The position numbers and the translations under genes were made by a program. Below, piece after piece: positions 26,572-35,286 of a stretch of 47,553 nt of DNA; the first letter of the stretch is position 1; each line of letters opens with the position of its first letter. The DNA lies in NCBI RefSeq assembly GCF_023715565.1, contig NZ_JAMBOJ010000035.1:1-47553 (forward strand), given 5' to 3'. This stretch comes from Cytobacillus firmus. Lineage in GTDB: Bacteria > Bacillota > Bacilli > Bacillales > Cytobacillaceae. Below the pieces are notes generated by a model, which did not search any database, was not told where the DNA came from, and saw only the letters and a list, made by a program, of their open reading frames with translations.

Positions 26572-28347
26572 ATGAGAAAAGTTTTAAAGACTGGTATTCT
26601 CATGCTTCTAAGTATTTTACTGATTGCAGGTACCATGCCCCTAACCGGGCACGCAAAAAAACCAAAGCCTGATGATCGCTATGGCGGGTATAGCCAGGTT
26701 GACGTCGGCAGGGACGGAATGGTGGCCTCAGCTCATCCGCTTGCATCAAAAATTGGGGCAGATGTTTTGAAAAAGGGAGGTAATGCCATCGATGCGGCTG
26801 TCGCAGTCCAGTTTGCCCTCAATGTGGTGGAACCGATGATGTCCGGAATTGGCGGCGGTGGCTTCATGATGGTCTTTGATGGCAAGACGAAAGAAACCAC
26901 CATTATTAACAGCCGAGAACGTGCCCCGGCCGGAGCTTCGCCGGATATGTTCCTGGATGAAAACGGGAAGCCTATTCCATTTGCGGAGCGATCAACTGGC
27001 GGTACGGCTGTCGGTGTGCCGGGCACATTGAAAGGGCTTGAAACGGCTCTTGAAAAGTGGGGAACACGCCCAATGCAGCAGCTGATCGGTCCTGCGGAAA
27101 AGCTGGCAGATAAAGGCTTTCCAATTGATTCTGTATTAGCCGATGCGATTGCCGATAATCAGGACAAGCTTGAAAGAACGGCTGCCGGAAAAGTGTTTTT
27201 GCCTAAGGGGAAACCTCTTAAAGAAGGGGACCGTTTAGTACAGAAAGATCTTGCCAAAACATTTAAAATGATTCGTTCTGGCGGAACAGATGCGTTTTAT
27301 AACGGGAAAATAGCAGACGCTCTTGCAGGTGTGGTTCAGGAATACGGAGGATCAATGACACCTGAAGATCTGGCAAAGTATGAAGTAACCATTGATGAAC
27401 CTATTTGGGGAGACTATAAGGGATATGAAATTGCGAGCATGCCGCCTCCAAGCTCTGGAGGAGTGTTTTTGCTGCAAATGCTGAAAATCCTGGATGATTT
27501 TAATCTATCACAATATGATTTAAAGTCTTGGGAGAAATATCATCTCCTTGCTGAGACGATGCATCTTGCTTATGCAGACCGCGCCGTTTATGCAGGGGAT
27601 CCTGAGTTTGTCAACGTGCCGGTCAATGGCCTCCTTCACCCGGATTACATTAAAGAGCGCCAGAATCTGATCAGTCTGAATAAGGTAAATCCAAGCCCTG
27701 AAGCAGGCGATCCATGGAAATATGAGGACAGTGAAGCCAATTATGGAAAAGCTGAACAGCCGAATGACCGACAATATGGTGAGACTACCCACTTTTCCGT
27801 AACAGACAGGTGGGGAAATGTTGTTTCTTATACGACAACGATTGAACAGGTTTTCGGAACAGGAATCATGGTTCCAGGGTACGGTTTGATGCTGAATAAT
27901 GAGCTGACAGATTTTGATGCCGTGCCAGGCGGGGCAAATGAAGTCCAGCCGAATAAGCGGCCTTTAAGCTCGATGACCCCGACGATTGTCTTTGAAGATG
28001 GAGAGCCTGTCCTGACAGTCGGTTCACCGGGAGGCGCAACAATCATTACATCAGTTCTGCAGACGATCCTTTATGCCATTGATTATGATATGGAGCTAAA
28101 GGCAGCGGTTGAAGAACCGAGAATCTATACAAATAACCTCAATTCCTACCGCTATGAAGAGGGGATTCCTTCAGAGATTATTAATAGACTTGACGGAATG
28201 GGGCATAAATTTGGTTCGAGTCCCACCACGATAGGAAATGTCCAAAGTATTTTGATTGACCGTGATAAAGGAATTTTCAAAGGTGTGGCAGATTCCAGCC
28301 GCAATGGTGCTGCTATTGGTGTTGATTTGAAAGGAAAAAGGAAATAG
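26572..28347 (+). CDS. ggt: Gamma-glutamyltransferase (secreted)
   Basis: 591 residues with an N-terminal signal peptide (about 1-28, cleavage near GHA-KK). The large-subunit landmarks are GGNAIDAAVAVQFALNVVEP and SGIGGGGFMMV; the autoprocessing site precedes nucleophile T405 in GETTHFSV, and SPGGATIIT and SSMTPTIV follow in the small subunit. It cleaves gamma-glutamyl bonds of glutathione or poly-gamma-glutamate and transfers or hydrolyses the glutamyl group outside the cell. Start follows GAAGGAGGGAG. Flanked by its own promoter region and terminator. Confidence 0.95.
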   Translation: MRKVLKTGILMLLSILLIAGTMPLTGHAKKPKPDDRYGGYSQVDVGRDGMVASAHPLASKIGADVLKKGGNAIDAAVAVQFALNVVEPMMSGIGGGGFMMVFDGKTKETTIINSRERAPAGASPDMFLDENGKPIPFAERSTGGTAVGVPGTLKGLETALEKWGTRPMQQLIGPAEKLADKGFPIDSVLADAIADNQDKLERTAAGKVFLPKGKPLKEGDRLVQKDLAKTFKMIRSGGTDAFYNGKIADALAGVVQEYGGSMTPEDLAKYEVTIDEPIWGDYKGYEIASMPPPSSGGVFLLQMLKILDDFNLSQYDLKSWEKYHLLAETMHLAYADRAVYAGDPEFVNVPVNGLLHPDYIKERQNLISLNKVNPSPEAGDPWKYEDSEANYGKAEQPNDRQYGETTHFSVTDRWGNVVSYTTTIEQVFGTGIMVPGYGLMLNNELTDFDAVPGGANEVQPNKRPLSSMTPTIVFEDGEPVLTVGSPGGATIITSVLQTILYAIDYDMELKAAVEEPRIYTNNLNSYRYEEGIPSEIINRLDGMGHKFGSSPTTIGNVQSILIDRDKGIFKGVADSSRNGAAIGVDLKGKRK

Positions 28348-28355
28348 TTATGTGG

Positions 28356-28390
28356 GGATAGCACCTTGTTATTAAGGTGCTATTCTTTTG
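28356..28390 (+). terminator. Terminator of ggt
   Basis: ATAGCACCTT and AAGGTGCTAT pair around GTTATT, followed by TCTTTTG. Confidence 0.85.
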
Positions 28391-28483
28391 GAAAAAAAGT
28401 GAATATCGGTTCATTTTTGGCAGGGATTTATGCTCATCTGTTGAACTATAAGGATGAAGCTATTCCTAAAGGAGGAACAAGTG

Positions 28484-28810
28484 ATGGCAGTCAAAGATGA
28501 ATTATACCAGCTGGCAGATAAAATGAACGCTGACCCCGTACATATCAAGGATGAGAAAGATCGGGTATTTCAGGTGGACCTTGAGGAAAGCGGGCCAATC
28601 CAAATTCTATTAAAGGGAGGAAAAGTCATAGTAGAAGAGGGGGCTTCCCATGAACCTGAGGTGATTCTGAAACTGTCCGACAAAAACTTTTCAAAGCTTT
28701 TAAAAGATGACCTCAACACAACCATGGCATTTATGACAGGGAGTCTGAAAGTAGACGGGAAAATGGGGCTTGCCCTAAAGTTGCAGGAAATTGTAAAGAA
28801 ATATCAATGA
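28484..28810 (+). CDS. SCP2 sterol-binding-domain protein
   Basis: 108 residues forming a single SCP2-type lipid-binding domain: a short N-terminal helix, then the beta strands (FQVDLEESGPIQILLKGGKV), a typical PEVILKLSDKNFSKLLKDDL turn, and the FMTGSLKVDGKMGLALKL hydrophobic C-terminal helix. Start ATG at 28484 has AAAGGAGG eight bases upstream; upstream in-frame starts lack one. Bacterial stand-alone SCP2 proteins bind lipids or fatty acyl groups; the precise role is unknown. Confidence 0.82.
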   Translation: MAVKDELYQLADKMNADPVHIKDEKDRVFQVDLEESGPIQILLKGGKVIVEEGASHEPEVILKLSDKNFSKLLKDDLNTTMAFMTGSLKVDGKMGLALKLQEIVKKYQ

Positions 28811-28813
28811 AAA

Positions 28814-28850
28814 GAAGGCAGCCCCTCAAACAGGAAGCTGCCTTTTTATT
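28814..28850. terminator. Shared terminator between SCP2 and frameshifted GNAT genes
   Basis: AAGGCAGC and GCTGCCTT pair around a 14-base loop and run into T5ATT; it sits between convergent 3' ends. Confidence 0.8.
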
Positions 28851-29345
28851 ATATAAACAGTGCCATCAAGTCTTCATCATAGTACCTTCCATCAATCTTC
28901 AGTGCGTGCCTCTCCGTACCGTAAACCTCGAAGCCAAAAGATTCATAGAGTTTTTAGCAGGAAGATTTTCAGACATAACGGCCAGGTGGATTTGTTCCAC
29001 CCCGTCCCATGAGCGGGCCTTTTCCAGAGCCTTGCTGACAAGGCTATTCCCGACACCATTCTTTCGGGCGCACTCTGTCACATACATCGCATAAATATTG
29101 GAGCGGTGCTTCACTTTTAGCCCGGTATCCCTTACTAAACTGACTACACCAATCAGCTTATCATTTTCGAACGCGCCGAAGTGAAAGGAGTTTTCTGCCA
29201 TAAACCTTTCTCCATACACTTCAGGAGTGCGGCTGACTTCCTCCTCATAGCTTGAACCAAATGCTTCCGGATTCATTTTTAGTCCTTCCAATCTTAACTC
29301 TTTATATACCTCAGCATCATCGGGGCGCAGTAGCCTAATTTCCAT
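28849..29345 (-). pseudogene. GNAT acetyltransferase gene with a frameshift
   Basis: From ATG 29345 (AAGGAG upstream on the minus strand) the frame gives a normal GNAT protein through IYAMYVTECARKNGVGNSLV (acetyl-CoA-binding loop) to LAVMSENLPAKN. After a run of five A (plus-strand T5 at 28951-28955) this frame yields an unrelated tail and stops. In the next frame the expected GNAT ending continues: LYESFGFEVYGTERHALKID followed by GRYYDEDLMALFI and a TAA at 28849. One extra base in the homopolymer would restore a 165-residue protein. It may be a genuine inactivating or slippage site or a sequencing error. Confidence 0.85.
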
Positions 29346-29452
29346 CAGGGTCACTCCTTTATTTTTTCCTAATCCTTAGATTCTCTTTACAGTGACAATA
29401 TCCTTTTTTTGCTGTGATAAGGGAAAAGGATAAAAGTACAGGAGGGATCGGG

Positions 29453-29569
29453 ATGACACAGGATAACAACAAGGACTTAAAAGAAATTGTAAAAGGGCAG
29501 GATTCCCGGAAGCAGCAAGAACAGTCATTAAAAGATCAGGAGCTTGACCTGGATCAGCAAAACGATTGA
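29453..29569 (+). CDS. Small hydrophilic protein (38 aa)
   Basis: A GGAGGG six bases before ATG 29453 opens a 38-codon frame: MTQDNNKDLKEIVKGQDSRK, then Gln/Lys/Glu-rich sequence ending DLDQQND. A hairpin terminator follows directly. Composition is like small spore or stress proteins of Bacillus, but no family is recognised. The binding site, stop and terminator arrangement supports a real gene. Confidence 0.55.
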   Translation: MTQDNNKDLKEIVKGQDSRKQQEQSLKDQELDLDQQND

Positions 29570-29580
29570 AGGACCAGGTT

Positions 29581-29612
29581 GAGAGGGAGCTATGAAGAAT
29601 AGCTCTCTTTAA
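29581..29612 (+). terminator. Terminator of the 38-aa protein gene
   Basis: GGGAGCTAT and ATAGCTCTC pair around GAAGA, followed by TTTAATT. Confidence 0.7.
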
Positions 29613-29678
29613 TTCAAGTGTGAATTGTAAGCAATGGTTCACGCATATTGAATATACATGTAAAAAGGGGGAAGAAGA

Positions 29679-29852
29679 ATGGCAGTGCTGTTTGGTTTAA
29701 TTATTGCGACTTTGATTTTCGCTTATTGCATTGACCGAAGAAGAAAGAAGATAAGTAATATAATGCAAAAAGGGATCAGTCCAAGTGAAAAACCGGGGGA
29801 GAGCTCGAATTATACTATGGGTAATAATCATTATACAGGAGGGGAACCATAG
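29679..29852 (+). CDS. Small single-pass membrane protein (57 aa)
   Basis: AAAAAGGGGG precedes ATG 29679. The 57-residue product has one hydrophobic helix at residues 2-17 (AVLFGLIIATLIFAYC), a basic RRRKK stop-transfer, and a polar tail with Gly, Asn and Tyr. A terminator follows four bases after the stop. No family recognised. Confidence 0.6.
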   Translation: MAVLFGLIIATLIFAYCIDRRRKKISNIMQKGISPSEKPGESSNYTMGNNHYTGGEP

Positions 29853-29855
29853 CAA

Positions 29856-29892
29856 TAGAGTCTTGCGATATCAGCAAGGCTCTTCTTTTTTC
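29856..29892 (+). terminator. Terminator of the 57-aa protein gene
   Basis: AGAGTCTTGC and GCAAGGCTCT pair around GATATCA and run into TCTTTTTT. Confidence 0.88.
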
Positions 29893-30009
29893 CGGATCAT
29901 GCTTTCTTAACCTGAAAATGGGAAAAGCTAAGGTTGCCTGGTTTCTAGAGGGCATCAAAAAGGGTATAAGGAAAACATACATATGAAACCTTTTTAGGAG
30001 AAGTGGCCT

Positions 30010-31521
30010 ATGAAAAATAGAAGAGTGGAATCCTTATTTGTATTTATCCTGATAGCATCTGTGTATATGATATTTTTCACGGATGCCGCCTCACCCATTA
30101 AAATCGGTGCTGCCCTGCTATATGCAGCTGTCATATTTATCAGTGCTATTTCCTTGATGCTCGAGAATCGCAGCCCTAATCAGACCTTACTGTGGATGTA
30201 TGTGCTGGTGTTTTTTCCCATTGCCGGTTATCTGTTTTACTTATTTTCAGGGCAATTATATTTGAAAGGACATTTATTTAAAAGCAAAAGAAGCCGGGAC
30301 AAGGATGAATGGGAAAGGCTGATGAAAAAAGAAGACACTCCTGATATATCATTTCTGCAGGACAGTCAGCAATGCTTTGCAAAATTTGCCAATAATGTGG
30401 CCTTGACCCCGCTGAGCACCAATTCACGGGCGGAAATCCTTAAAAATGGCAACGAAACATTTAATGAAATCAAGAAAAAGCTGCGTGAAGCAGAAGAATT
30501 TATCCATATGGAATATTATATTTTCCGGTCTGACAGACTTGGCAAGGAAATCATCAATATCCTGATCGACAAAGCCAGACAAGGTGTGGAAGTGCTGTTT
30601 ATTTTTGATGCGGCAGGCAGTATGGGAATGACATTGGAGGATCTGCAGTCAATGGAGGATGCTGGCATTAAGGTGAAGCCATTTTCTCCGCTGAAGTACG
30701 GTTTTTTTAATCAGAAATTCAACTTTAGAAATCATCGTAAAATTGTAGTAATAGATGGGAAAGTCGGCTTTGTGGGCGGGCTGAATGTGGGTGTTGAATA
30801 CCTGGGCGAAAATGAAAAGATCGGCTTCTGGCGGGATACTCATATGCTCCTCAAGGGGGAGGCTGTGTACACACTGCATACAGTATTTCTGCTGGACTGG
30901 GAATATGTCAGCAAGGAAGAGGTGCTGGAGGAATACCGAAATGTTAAGTATCCGATTGATGATGATGTGCTTGATGGCGCAGTGCAGGTGGTGGCAAGCG
31001 GCCCCGACACACAGCAGGGAATTATGAGTGATATGTATTATTCAATGATTTCCTGCGCCACTACATCCATTTGGATTGCGACACCTTATTTTGTCCCAGA
31101 CGAATCGATTCGTACAGCATTGAGGGTGGCGGCGGCTAAAGGAGTGGAAGTGCGCATCTTGGTCCCTGAGATCAATGACAGCTTCCTGACGCAATACGCA
31201 AGCAGGTCCTACTTTGCGGAGCTCCTGCGATATGGAGTCGAAATTTATTCCTACAAAAAAGGTTTTCTCCATCAGAAAATCATCATCGTGGACGGAATCC
31301 TCGCTTCCATCGGAACGGCGAACATGGATATGCGCAGTTTCCACTTGAACTTTGAAGTAAATGTCTTTTTATACGGCACAAGCTCCATCCGCGATCTTGT
31401 CGCCCATTATGAAGAGGACCTCGCGGAAAGTGTGAAATTAAGTCCTGTCCAATATTATAAACGTGGATTGGCGGAAAGGTCGAAGGAATCCTTCGCCCGG
31501 CTGTTCTCCGGGGTTTTGTGA
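30010..31521 (+). CDS. cls: Cardiolipin synthase
   Basis: 503 residues: two N-terminal membrane helices, then two phospholipase-D domains. HKD motifs are NHRKIVVID (H242) and LHQKIIIVD (H421), each followed by the GSxNxD-like segments (GGLNVG; IGTANMDMRS). This is the ClsA-type layout and length. The enzyme condenses two phosphatidylglycerols into cardiolipin plus glycerol at the membrane. Start follows TTTTTAGGAGAAGTGGCCT. Ends at a strong terminator, after which the large repeat array begins. Confidence 0.95.
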   Translation: MKNRRVESLFVFILIASVYMIFFTDAASPIKIGAALLYAAVIFISAISLMLENRSPNQTLLWMYVLVFFPIAGYLFYLFSGQLYLKGHLFKSKRSRDKDEWERLMKKEDTPDISFLQDSQQCFAKFANNVALTPLSTNSRAEILKNGNETFNEIKKKLREAEEFIHMEYYIFRSDRLGKEIINILIDKARQGVEVLFIFDAAGSMGMTLEDLQSMEDAGIKVKPFSPLKYGFFNQKFNFRNHRKIVVIDGKVGFVGGLNVGVEYLGENEKIGFWRDTHMLLKGEAVYTLHTVFLLDWEYVSKEEVLEEYRNVKYPIDDDVLDGAVQVVASGPDTQQGIMSDMYYSMISCATTSIWIATPYFVPDESIRTALRVAAAKGVEVRILVPEINDSFLTQYASRSYFAELLRYGVEIYSYKKGFLHQKIIIVDGILASIGTANMDMRSFHLNFEVNVFLYGTSSIRDLVAHYEEDLAESVKLSPVQYYKRGLAERSKESFARLFSGVL

Positions 31522-31552
31522 AAAAGTGCCATTTATATGGCGCTTTTTTTTG
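31522..31552 (+). terminator. Terminator of cls
   Basis: AAGTGCCAT pairs with ATGGCGCTT (one wobble) around TTAT, followed by T8. Confidence 0.85.
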
Positions 31553-31575
31553 TGGAGGGGTGCTGGTTTTTTATT

Positions 31576-32114
31576 TGCAAATAGAATAGGTGAATTTGCA
31601 AATAGAGATCGGAACCTGCAAATAGATGGGCAAATTTGCAAATAGTCCAGCCGAAATTGCAAATAGCTCGGCCAAACCTGCAAATAGATAGGTAAATACA
31701 AATAGTGTCCCAAAACTTGCAAATAGATGAGGAAACCTGCAAATAGCCCAGCCGAAATTGCAAATAGCTCGGCCAAACCTGCAAATAGCTAGGTAAATAC
31801 AAATAGTGCCCCGGATCTTGCAAATAGATGAGGAAACCTGCAAATAGCCCAGCCGAAATTGCAAATAGCTCGGCCAGACCTGCAAATAGCTCGGCCAGAC
31901 CTGCAAATAGATAGGTAAAATGCAAATAGTGCCCCAAAACTTGCAAATAGATGGGCAAATTTGCAAATAGCCCAGCCGAAATTGCAAATAGCTCGGCCAA
32001 ACCTGCAAATAGATAGGTAAAATGCAAATAGTGCCCCGGAACCTGCAAATAGATGGGCAAATTTGCAAATAGCCCAGCCGAAATTACAAATATCCTAACT
32101 AAACCTGCAAATAG
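31576..32114. repeat. Array B: ~27 units with core TGCAAATAG and a five-unit higher-order repeat
   Basis: The 9-base core TGCAAATAG (three units have TACAAATA) recurs 27 times from 31576 to 32114, with 9-12 base spacers, giving 18-22 bp units. The spacers fall in a recurring order: ATGGGCAAATT or ATGAGGAAACC, then CCCAGCCGAAAT, then CTCGGCCAAACC, then ATAGGTAAA, then TGCCCCGGAACC or close variants. One cycle is about 101-102 bp and there are about four and a half cycles; in the third cycle the CTCGGCCAGACC unit is doubled. Open frames across it are low-complexity artefacts. It lies after the cls terminator and before tldD. Confidence 0.95.
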
Positions 32115-32269
32115 ACCTATCCCCCTTACAATCACCCACCCATTTAAGTCTCCAGACCGAGGCATAATCATCCTCATTATTGGTCAAAAAAGGAAAAAAC
32201 CATACTAAAATAAAGATCAGTACGGTATGATTAGAATAGTTTGAAAAGTTAGATAGAAGGAGGGTCACT

Positions 32270-33661
32270 ATGCTTTCACAAACAGTTATTCAGGATGTTA
32301 TTACGGCAGCCCTGGCCACTGGCGGGGATTTTGCTGAAGTATTTGTTGAGGATCGTTTCACCAATAACCTTGCGCTTCAGGGAGGGAAAATCGAAAGCAG
32401 CTTATCAGGCCGGGATTACGGGATCGGTATTCGCGTGTTTAAGGGGCTGCAGAGTGTGTATGCTTACACAACGGATGGGTCGAAGGAAGGTTTGTTGAAA
32501 GCTGCGGGCAATGCCGCCCAAGCGATCAGTGGAGAAAAAATCATCCAGCCCGCACAGCTGCAAAAGGAAATTATTCCGGCAGCACATCACATATCTCTGA
32601 ATCCGCGTGAGGTGGAGAAGCTTCGTAAAGTAGATGTCATGAAAAAGGCATATGAAATTGCGAAGAACTATCACAGCAGCATCCAGCAGGTTACAGTCAG
32701 GTATTTTGATGAAGAACAGAATGTGCTGATTGCAAACTCCGAAGGGAAATTTGTTGAAGACCGACGGGTGCGAAGCCGTCTTGCCATTCAGTCGATTGCG
32801 GCAGAAGGGAATCAAATGCAGCCTGGATTCTATGGACCTGGAGCCCATAAAGGCTTTGAGTTTATGGAAAACATGAACCTGGAGCATTATGCGAATGAAG
32901 CATCCCGCATTGCCGTTACAATGCTTGGTGCAGACCCTTGTCCGAGCGGGAAGTTACCCGTCATCATTGATAATGAATTCGGCGGTGTTATTTTCCACGA
33001 AGCATGCGGACATGGTCTTGAAGCTACATCTGTAGCAAAGGAAAACTCTGTTTTTGCAAACCGGATCGGCGAAAAGGTGGCCTCGGATGTCGTTACATAC
33101 ATTGATGACGGCACGATTGCGAATGAGTGGGGATCGATTACGATCGATGATGAAGGTGAAAAGGCGCGTAAGAATGTCCTGATTGAAAATGGAATTTTAA
33201 AAGGTTACTTGATTGATAAATTCGGAGGCCGCAGAATGGGCATGGAGTCGACAGGATCGGGAAGACGGCAGTCGTACCGGTTTGCACCAACTTCGAGGAT
33301 GACCAATACGTATATTGCAAACGGCAAGTCCACTCCGGAAGAAATCGTCTCAAATACTGAGTACGGAATATATACCAAATACATGGGCGGCGGCCAGGTC
33401 AATACCACAACGGGTGATTACAACTTTGCCGTCATGGAAGCGTATCTCGTAAAAAACGGAAAAATCGGCAAGCCGTTAAAGGGTGCTACTTTAATAGGAA
33501 ATGGCCCGAAAACGCTCCAGCTGGTTGATATGGTGGGAAATAACCTGGACCATGGTGCTGGCATGTGCGGGTCACAGAGCGGAAGCATCCCTGTCAATGT
33601 TGGCCAGCCGATGATCCGCGTAAGCGAAATGACTGTTGGCGGAACAAAGGGGGGCGAATAA
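32270..33661 (+). CDS. tldD: TldD, metalloprotease subunit of the TldD-TldE pair
   Basis: 463 residues. The zinc motif HEACGH (H243, E244, H248) is the HExxxH signature of TldD; the third ligand region GAGMCGSQSG is near the C-terminus. TldD with TldE/PmbA degrades unfolded or modified peptides and matures some ribosomal peptides such as microcin B17. Start follows GAAGGAGGGTCACT. The next gene is its partner, two bases downstream. No precursor peptide gene is visible near by. Confidence 0.93.
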   Translation: MLSQTVIQDVITAALATGGDFAEVFVEDRFTNNLALQGGKIESSLSGRDYGIGIRVFKGLQSVYAYTTDGSKEGLLKAAGNAAQAISGEKIIQPAQLQKEIIPAAHHISLNPREVEKLRKVDVMKKAYEIAKNYHSSIQQVTVRYFDEEQNVLIANSEGKFVEDRRVRSRLAIQSIAAEGNQMQPGFYGPGAHKGFEFMENMNLEHYANEASRIAVTMLGADPCPSGKLPVIIDNEFGGVIFHEACGHGLEATSVAKENSVFANRIGEKVASDVVTYIDDGTIANEWGSITIDDEGEKARKNVLIENGILKGYLIDKFGGRRMGMESTGSGRRQSYRFAPTSRMTNTYIANGKSTPEEIVSNTEYGIYTKYMGGGQVNTTTGDYNFAVMEAYLVKNGKIGKPLKGATLIGNGPKTLQLVDMVGNNLDHGAGMCGSQSGSIPVNVGQPMIRVSEMTVGGTKGGE

Positions 33662-33663
33662 AT

Positions 33664-35022
33664 ATGAACCTGCAAGAATTTAAGGAAAAGCTATTTCAGC
33701 TTGGCGGGCAGAATGGTTTTACAGATATGGAGCTTTATTATGAGAGAGAGGAAAAGTTCGCCTGTGAGCTTTTTAAAGGGGAAATCGATTCCTACGACAC
33801 TTCCGAAGTGTTCGGAACCTCCTTCCGAGGCCTTTACGAAGGTAAGATGGGCTATGCTTTTACGGAGAAGCTGGATGAGGAATCCCTGTCTTTTCTGATC
33901 GAGAATGCGAAGGAAAACTCTCAATTCATTGAGAATGAAGTACAGGAAGAAATCTTTGCCGGCAGTGAAAAGTATGAGGCTGGAAACTACTATTCAAGCA
34001 GTCTTGCGGGAGTTACGATAGCTGAAAAAATAAATTTGCTTAAGGAAATAGAAAAGCACATCTATGCCTATGATGAGCGGGTAACCGGGACCGATTATTT
34101 TATGCTGCGCAGCGTTGAAACGGAGAGAGTTCTTCTCAACAGCAAAGGCCTGAATCTCAGCGAAAAGAATAATCATACCGGCATTTATGTATCAGTCATC
34201 GTAAAGCAGGGAGATCAGGTGAAAAATGGGGAGTACTCTAAGTTTACTAGAGACTTTTCTATCTTGAATCCGGAGGAAATTGCCAGGCATGCAGTAGAAG
34301 AAGCATTATCACAGCTGAATGCCAGGAGCGCTGAAAGCAAAAACTACCCTGTGCTCTTGAGAAACGATGCAGCCGGCGCCCTGCTGCAGACATACATCCC
34401 GGTTTTCTCAGCGGAAAACACCCAGAAAGGGCAATCGGCTCTAAAGGGGAAAACAGGTGAAAGTATTGCTGTGGCGTCATTGAATATAGTAGATGATCCA
34501 TTTTTAGAAGAAGGTCTGCTCAGCTCTAATTTTGACAGTGAAGGGGTTGCTACTGCCAGGAAAGATATTGTGAAAGATGGCAGGCTTATTACCTTGATGC
34601 ATAACCGCAAAACAGCACAAAAAGATGGTGTGGAATCTACTGGCAATGCCTATAAAGCTTCTTATAAGGGTGCTTTGACGGTAGCTCCAACGAATCTTTA
34701 CGTCAATCCAACCGATCAGAGCTATGATGAGCTGGTGTCTTCGCTCTCAGAGGGCATCATCATAACCGAATTATCCGGCCTCCATTCCGGTGCCAATACC
34801 GTATCAGGTGATTTTTCCATTGCGGCTAACGGCTATTATGTCAAAGATGGAAAGGTGCAAAATGCCGTAAATCAAATGACGATTGCCGGAAACTTCTATG
34901 AACTGTTAAATAATATTGAAGCCATCGGTTCAGACCTGGAATTTTCGTTGGGCTTTATGGCCACAGGCTATATTGGTTCGCCATCTCTATTAATCAGGGA
35001 GCTGGCTGTTACAGTTGAATAA
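33664..35022 (+). CDS. pmbA: TldE/PmbA, partner of TldD
   Basis: 452 residues from ATG 33664, with a GGGGGG stretch inside the end of tldD as binding site and only a two-base gap after its stop. The product aligns in layout with PmbA: N-terminal MELYYEREEKFACELFKGEI, central ASLNIVDDPFLEEGLLSSNFD, and C-terminal LSGLHSGANTVSGDFSIAANG. As expected for TldE it lacks the HExxxH zinc motif. It forms a heterodimer with TldD that encloses the protease site. Confidence 0.93.
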   Translation: MNLQEFKEKLFQLGGQNGFTDMELYYEREEKFACELFKGEIDSYDTSEVFGTSFRGLYEGKMGYAFTEKLDEESLSFLIENAKENSQFIENEVQEEIFAGSEKYEAGNYYSSSLAGVTIAEKINLLKEIEKHIYAYDERVTGTDYFMLRSVETERVLLNSKGLNLSEKNNHTGIYVSVIVKQGDQVKNGEYSKFTRDFSILNPEEIARHAVEEALSQLNARSAESKNYPVLLRNDAAGALLQTYIPVFSAENTQKGQSALKGKTGESIAVASLNIVDDPFLEEGLLSSNFDSEGVATARKDIVKDGRLITLMHNRKTAQKDGVESTGNAYKASYKGALTVAPTNLYVNPTDQSYDELVSSLSEGIIITELSGLHSGANTVSGDFSIAANGYYVKDGKVQNAVNQMTIAGNFYELLNNIEAIGSDLEFSLGFMATGYIGSPSLLIRELAVTVE

Positions 35023-35032
35023 TTTAACGGGA

Positions 35033-35070
35033 TGGCACACTACTTCTTAGGTGGTGTGCTTTCTTCATTT
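35033..35070 (+). terminator. Terminator of tldD-pmbA
   Basis: GCACAC-T-AC and GT-G-GTGTGC pair around TTCTTAG, followed by TTTCTTCATTTT. Confidence 0.75.
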
Positions 35071-35077
35071 TATGAGA

Positions 35078-35192
35078 TGCAAGATAAACTTTAAAATTTG
35101 CTAGATAGATCTTAAGAGGTGTTAGATAAAAATTAAAGATGTGTTAGATATATCTAAAGGGTTGCAAGATATATTAATAAATTTGGCAGATA
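35078..35192. repeat. Array C: six units, ~21-bp period, core TGCAAGATA
   Basis: Cores occur at 35078 (TGCAAGATA), 35099 (TGCTAGATA), 35120 (TGTTAGATA), 35142 (TGTTAGATA), 35163 (TGCAAGATA) and 35184 (TGGCAGATA), spaced 21, 21, 22, 21 and 21 bases, with A/T-rich spacers that often contain TTAA or TAAA. The core differs from array B mainly by a G (TGCAA-ATAG versus TGCAAGATA). It fills the gap after the pmbA terminator. Nothing else is seen before the next gene's binding site. Confidence 0.85.
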
Positions 35193-35286
35193 TAAATAAT
35201 AAGCTCAAAAATCAGCAGGGAATATAAAGGATTTTCTTTTCGGAAAATAGAAATTCTGCTGATAAACAAAAATAGGAGGCAAATAG

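Noticed and set aside
31576-32114. CRISPR array
   Set aside because: The core is only 9 bases, spacers are 9-12 bases and recur in order, and no cas gene is near.
31463-32177. Long open frames through array B (e.g. peptides repeating LFAISAGLFANLPIYLQ)
   Set aside because: Low-complexity translations of the repeat in several frames on one strand, without ribosome binding sites; the open frames arise because the unit contains no stop in those frames.
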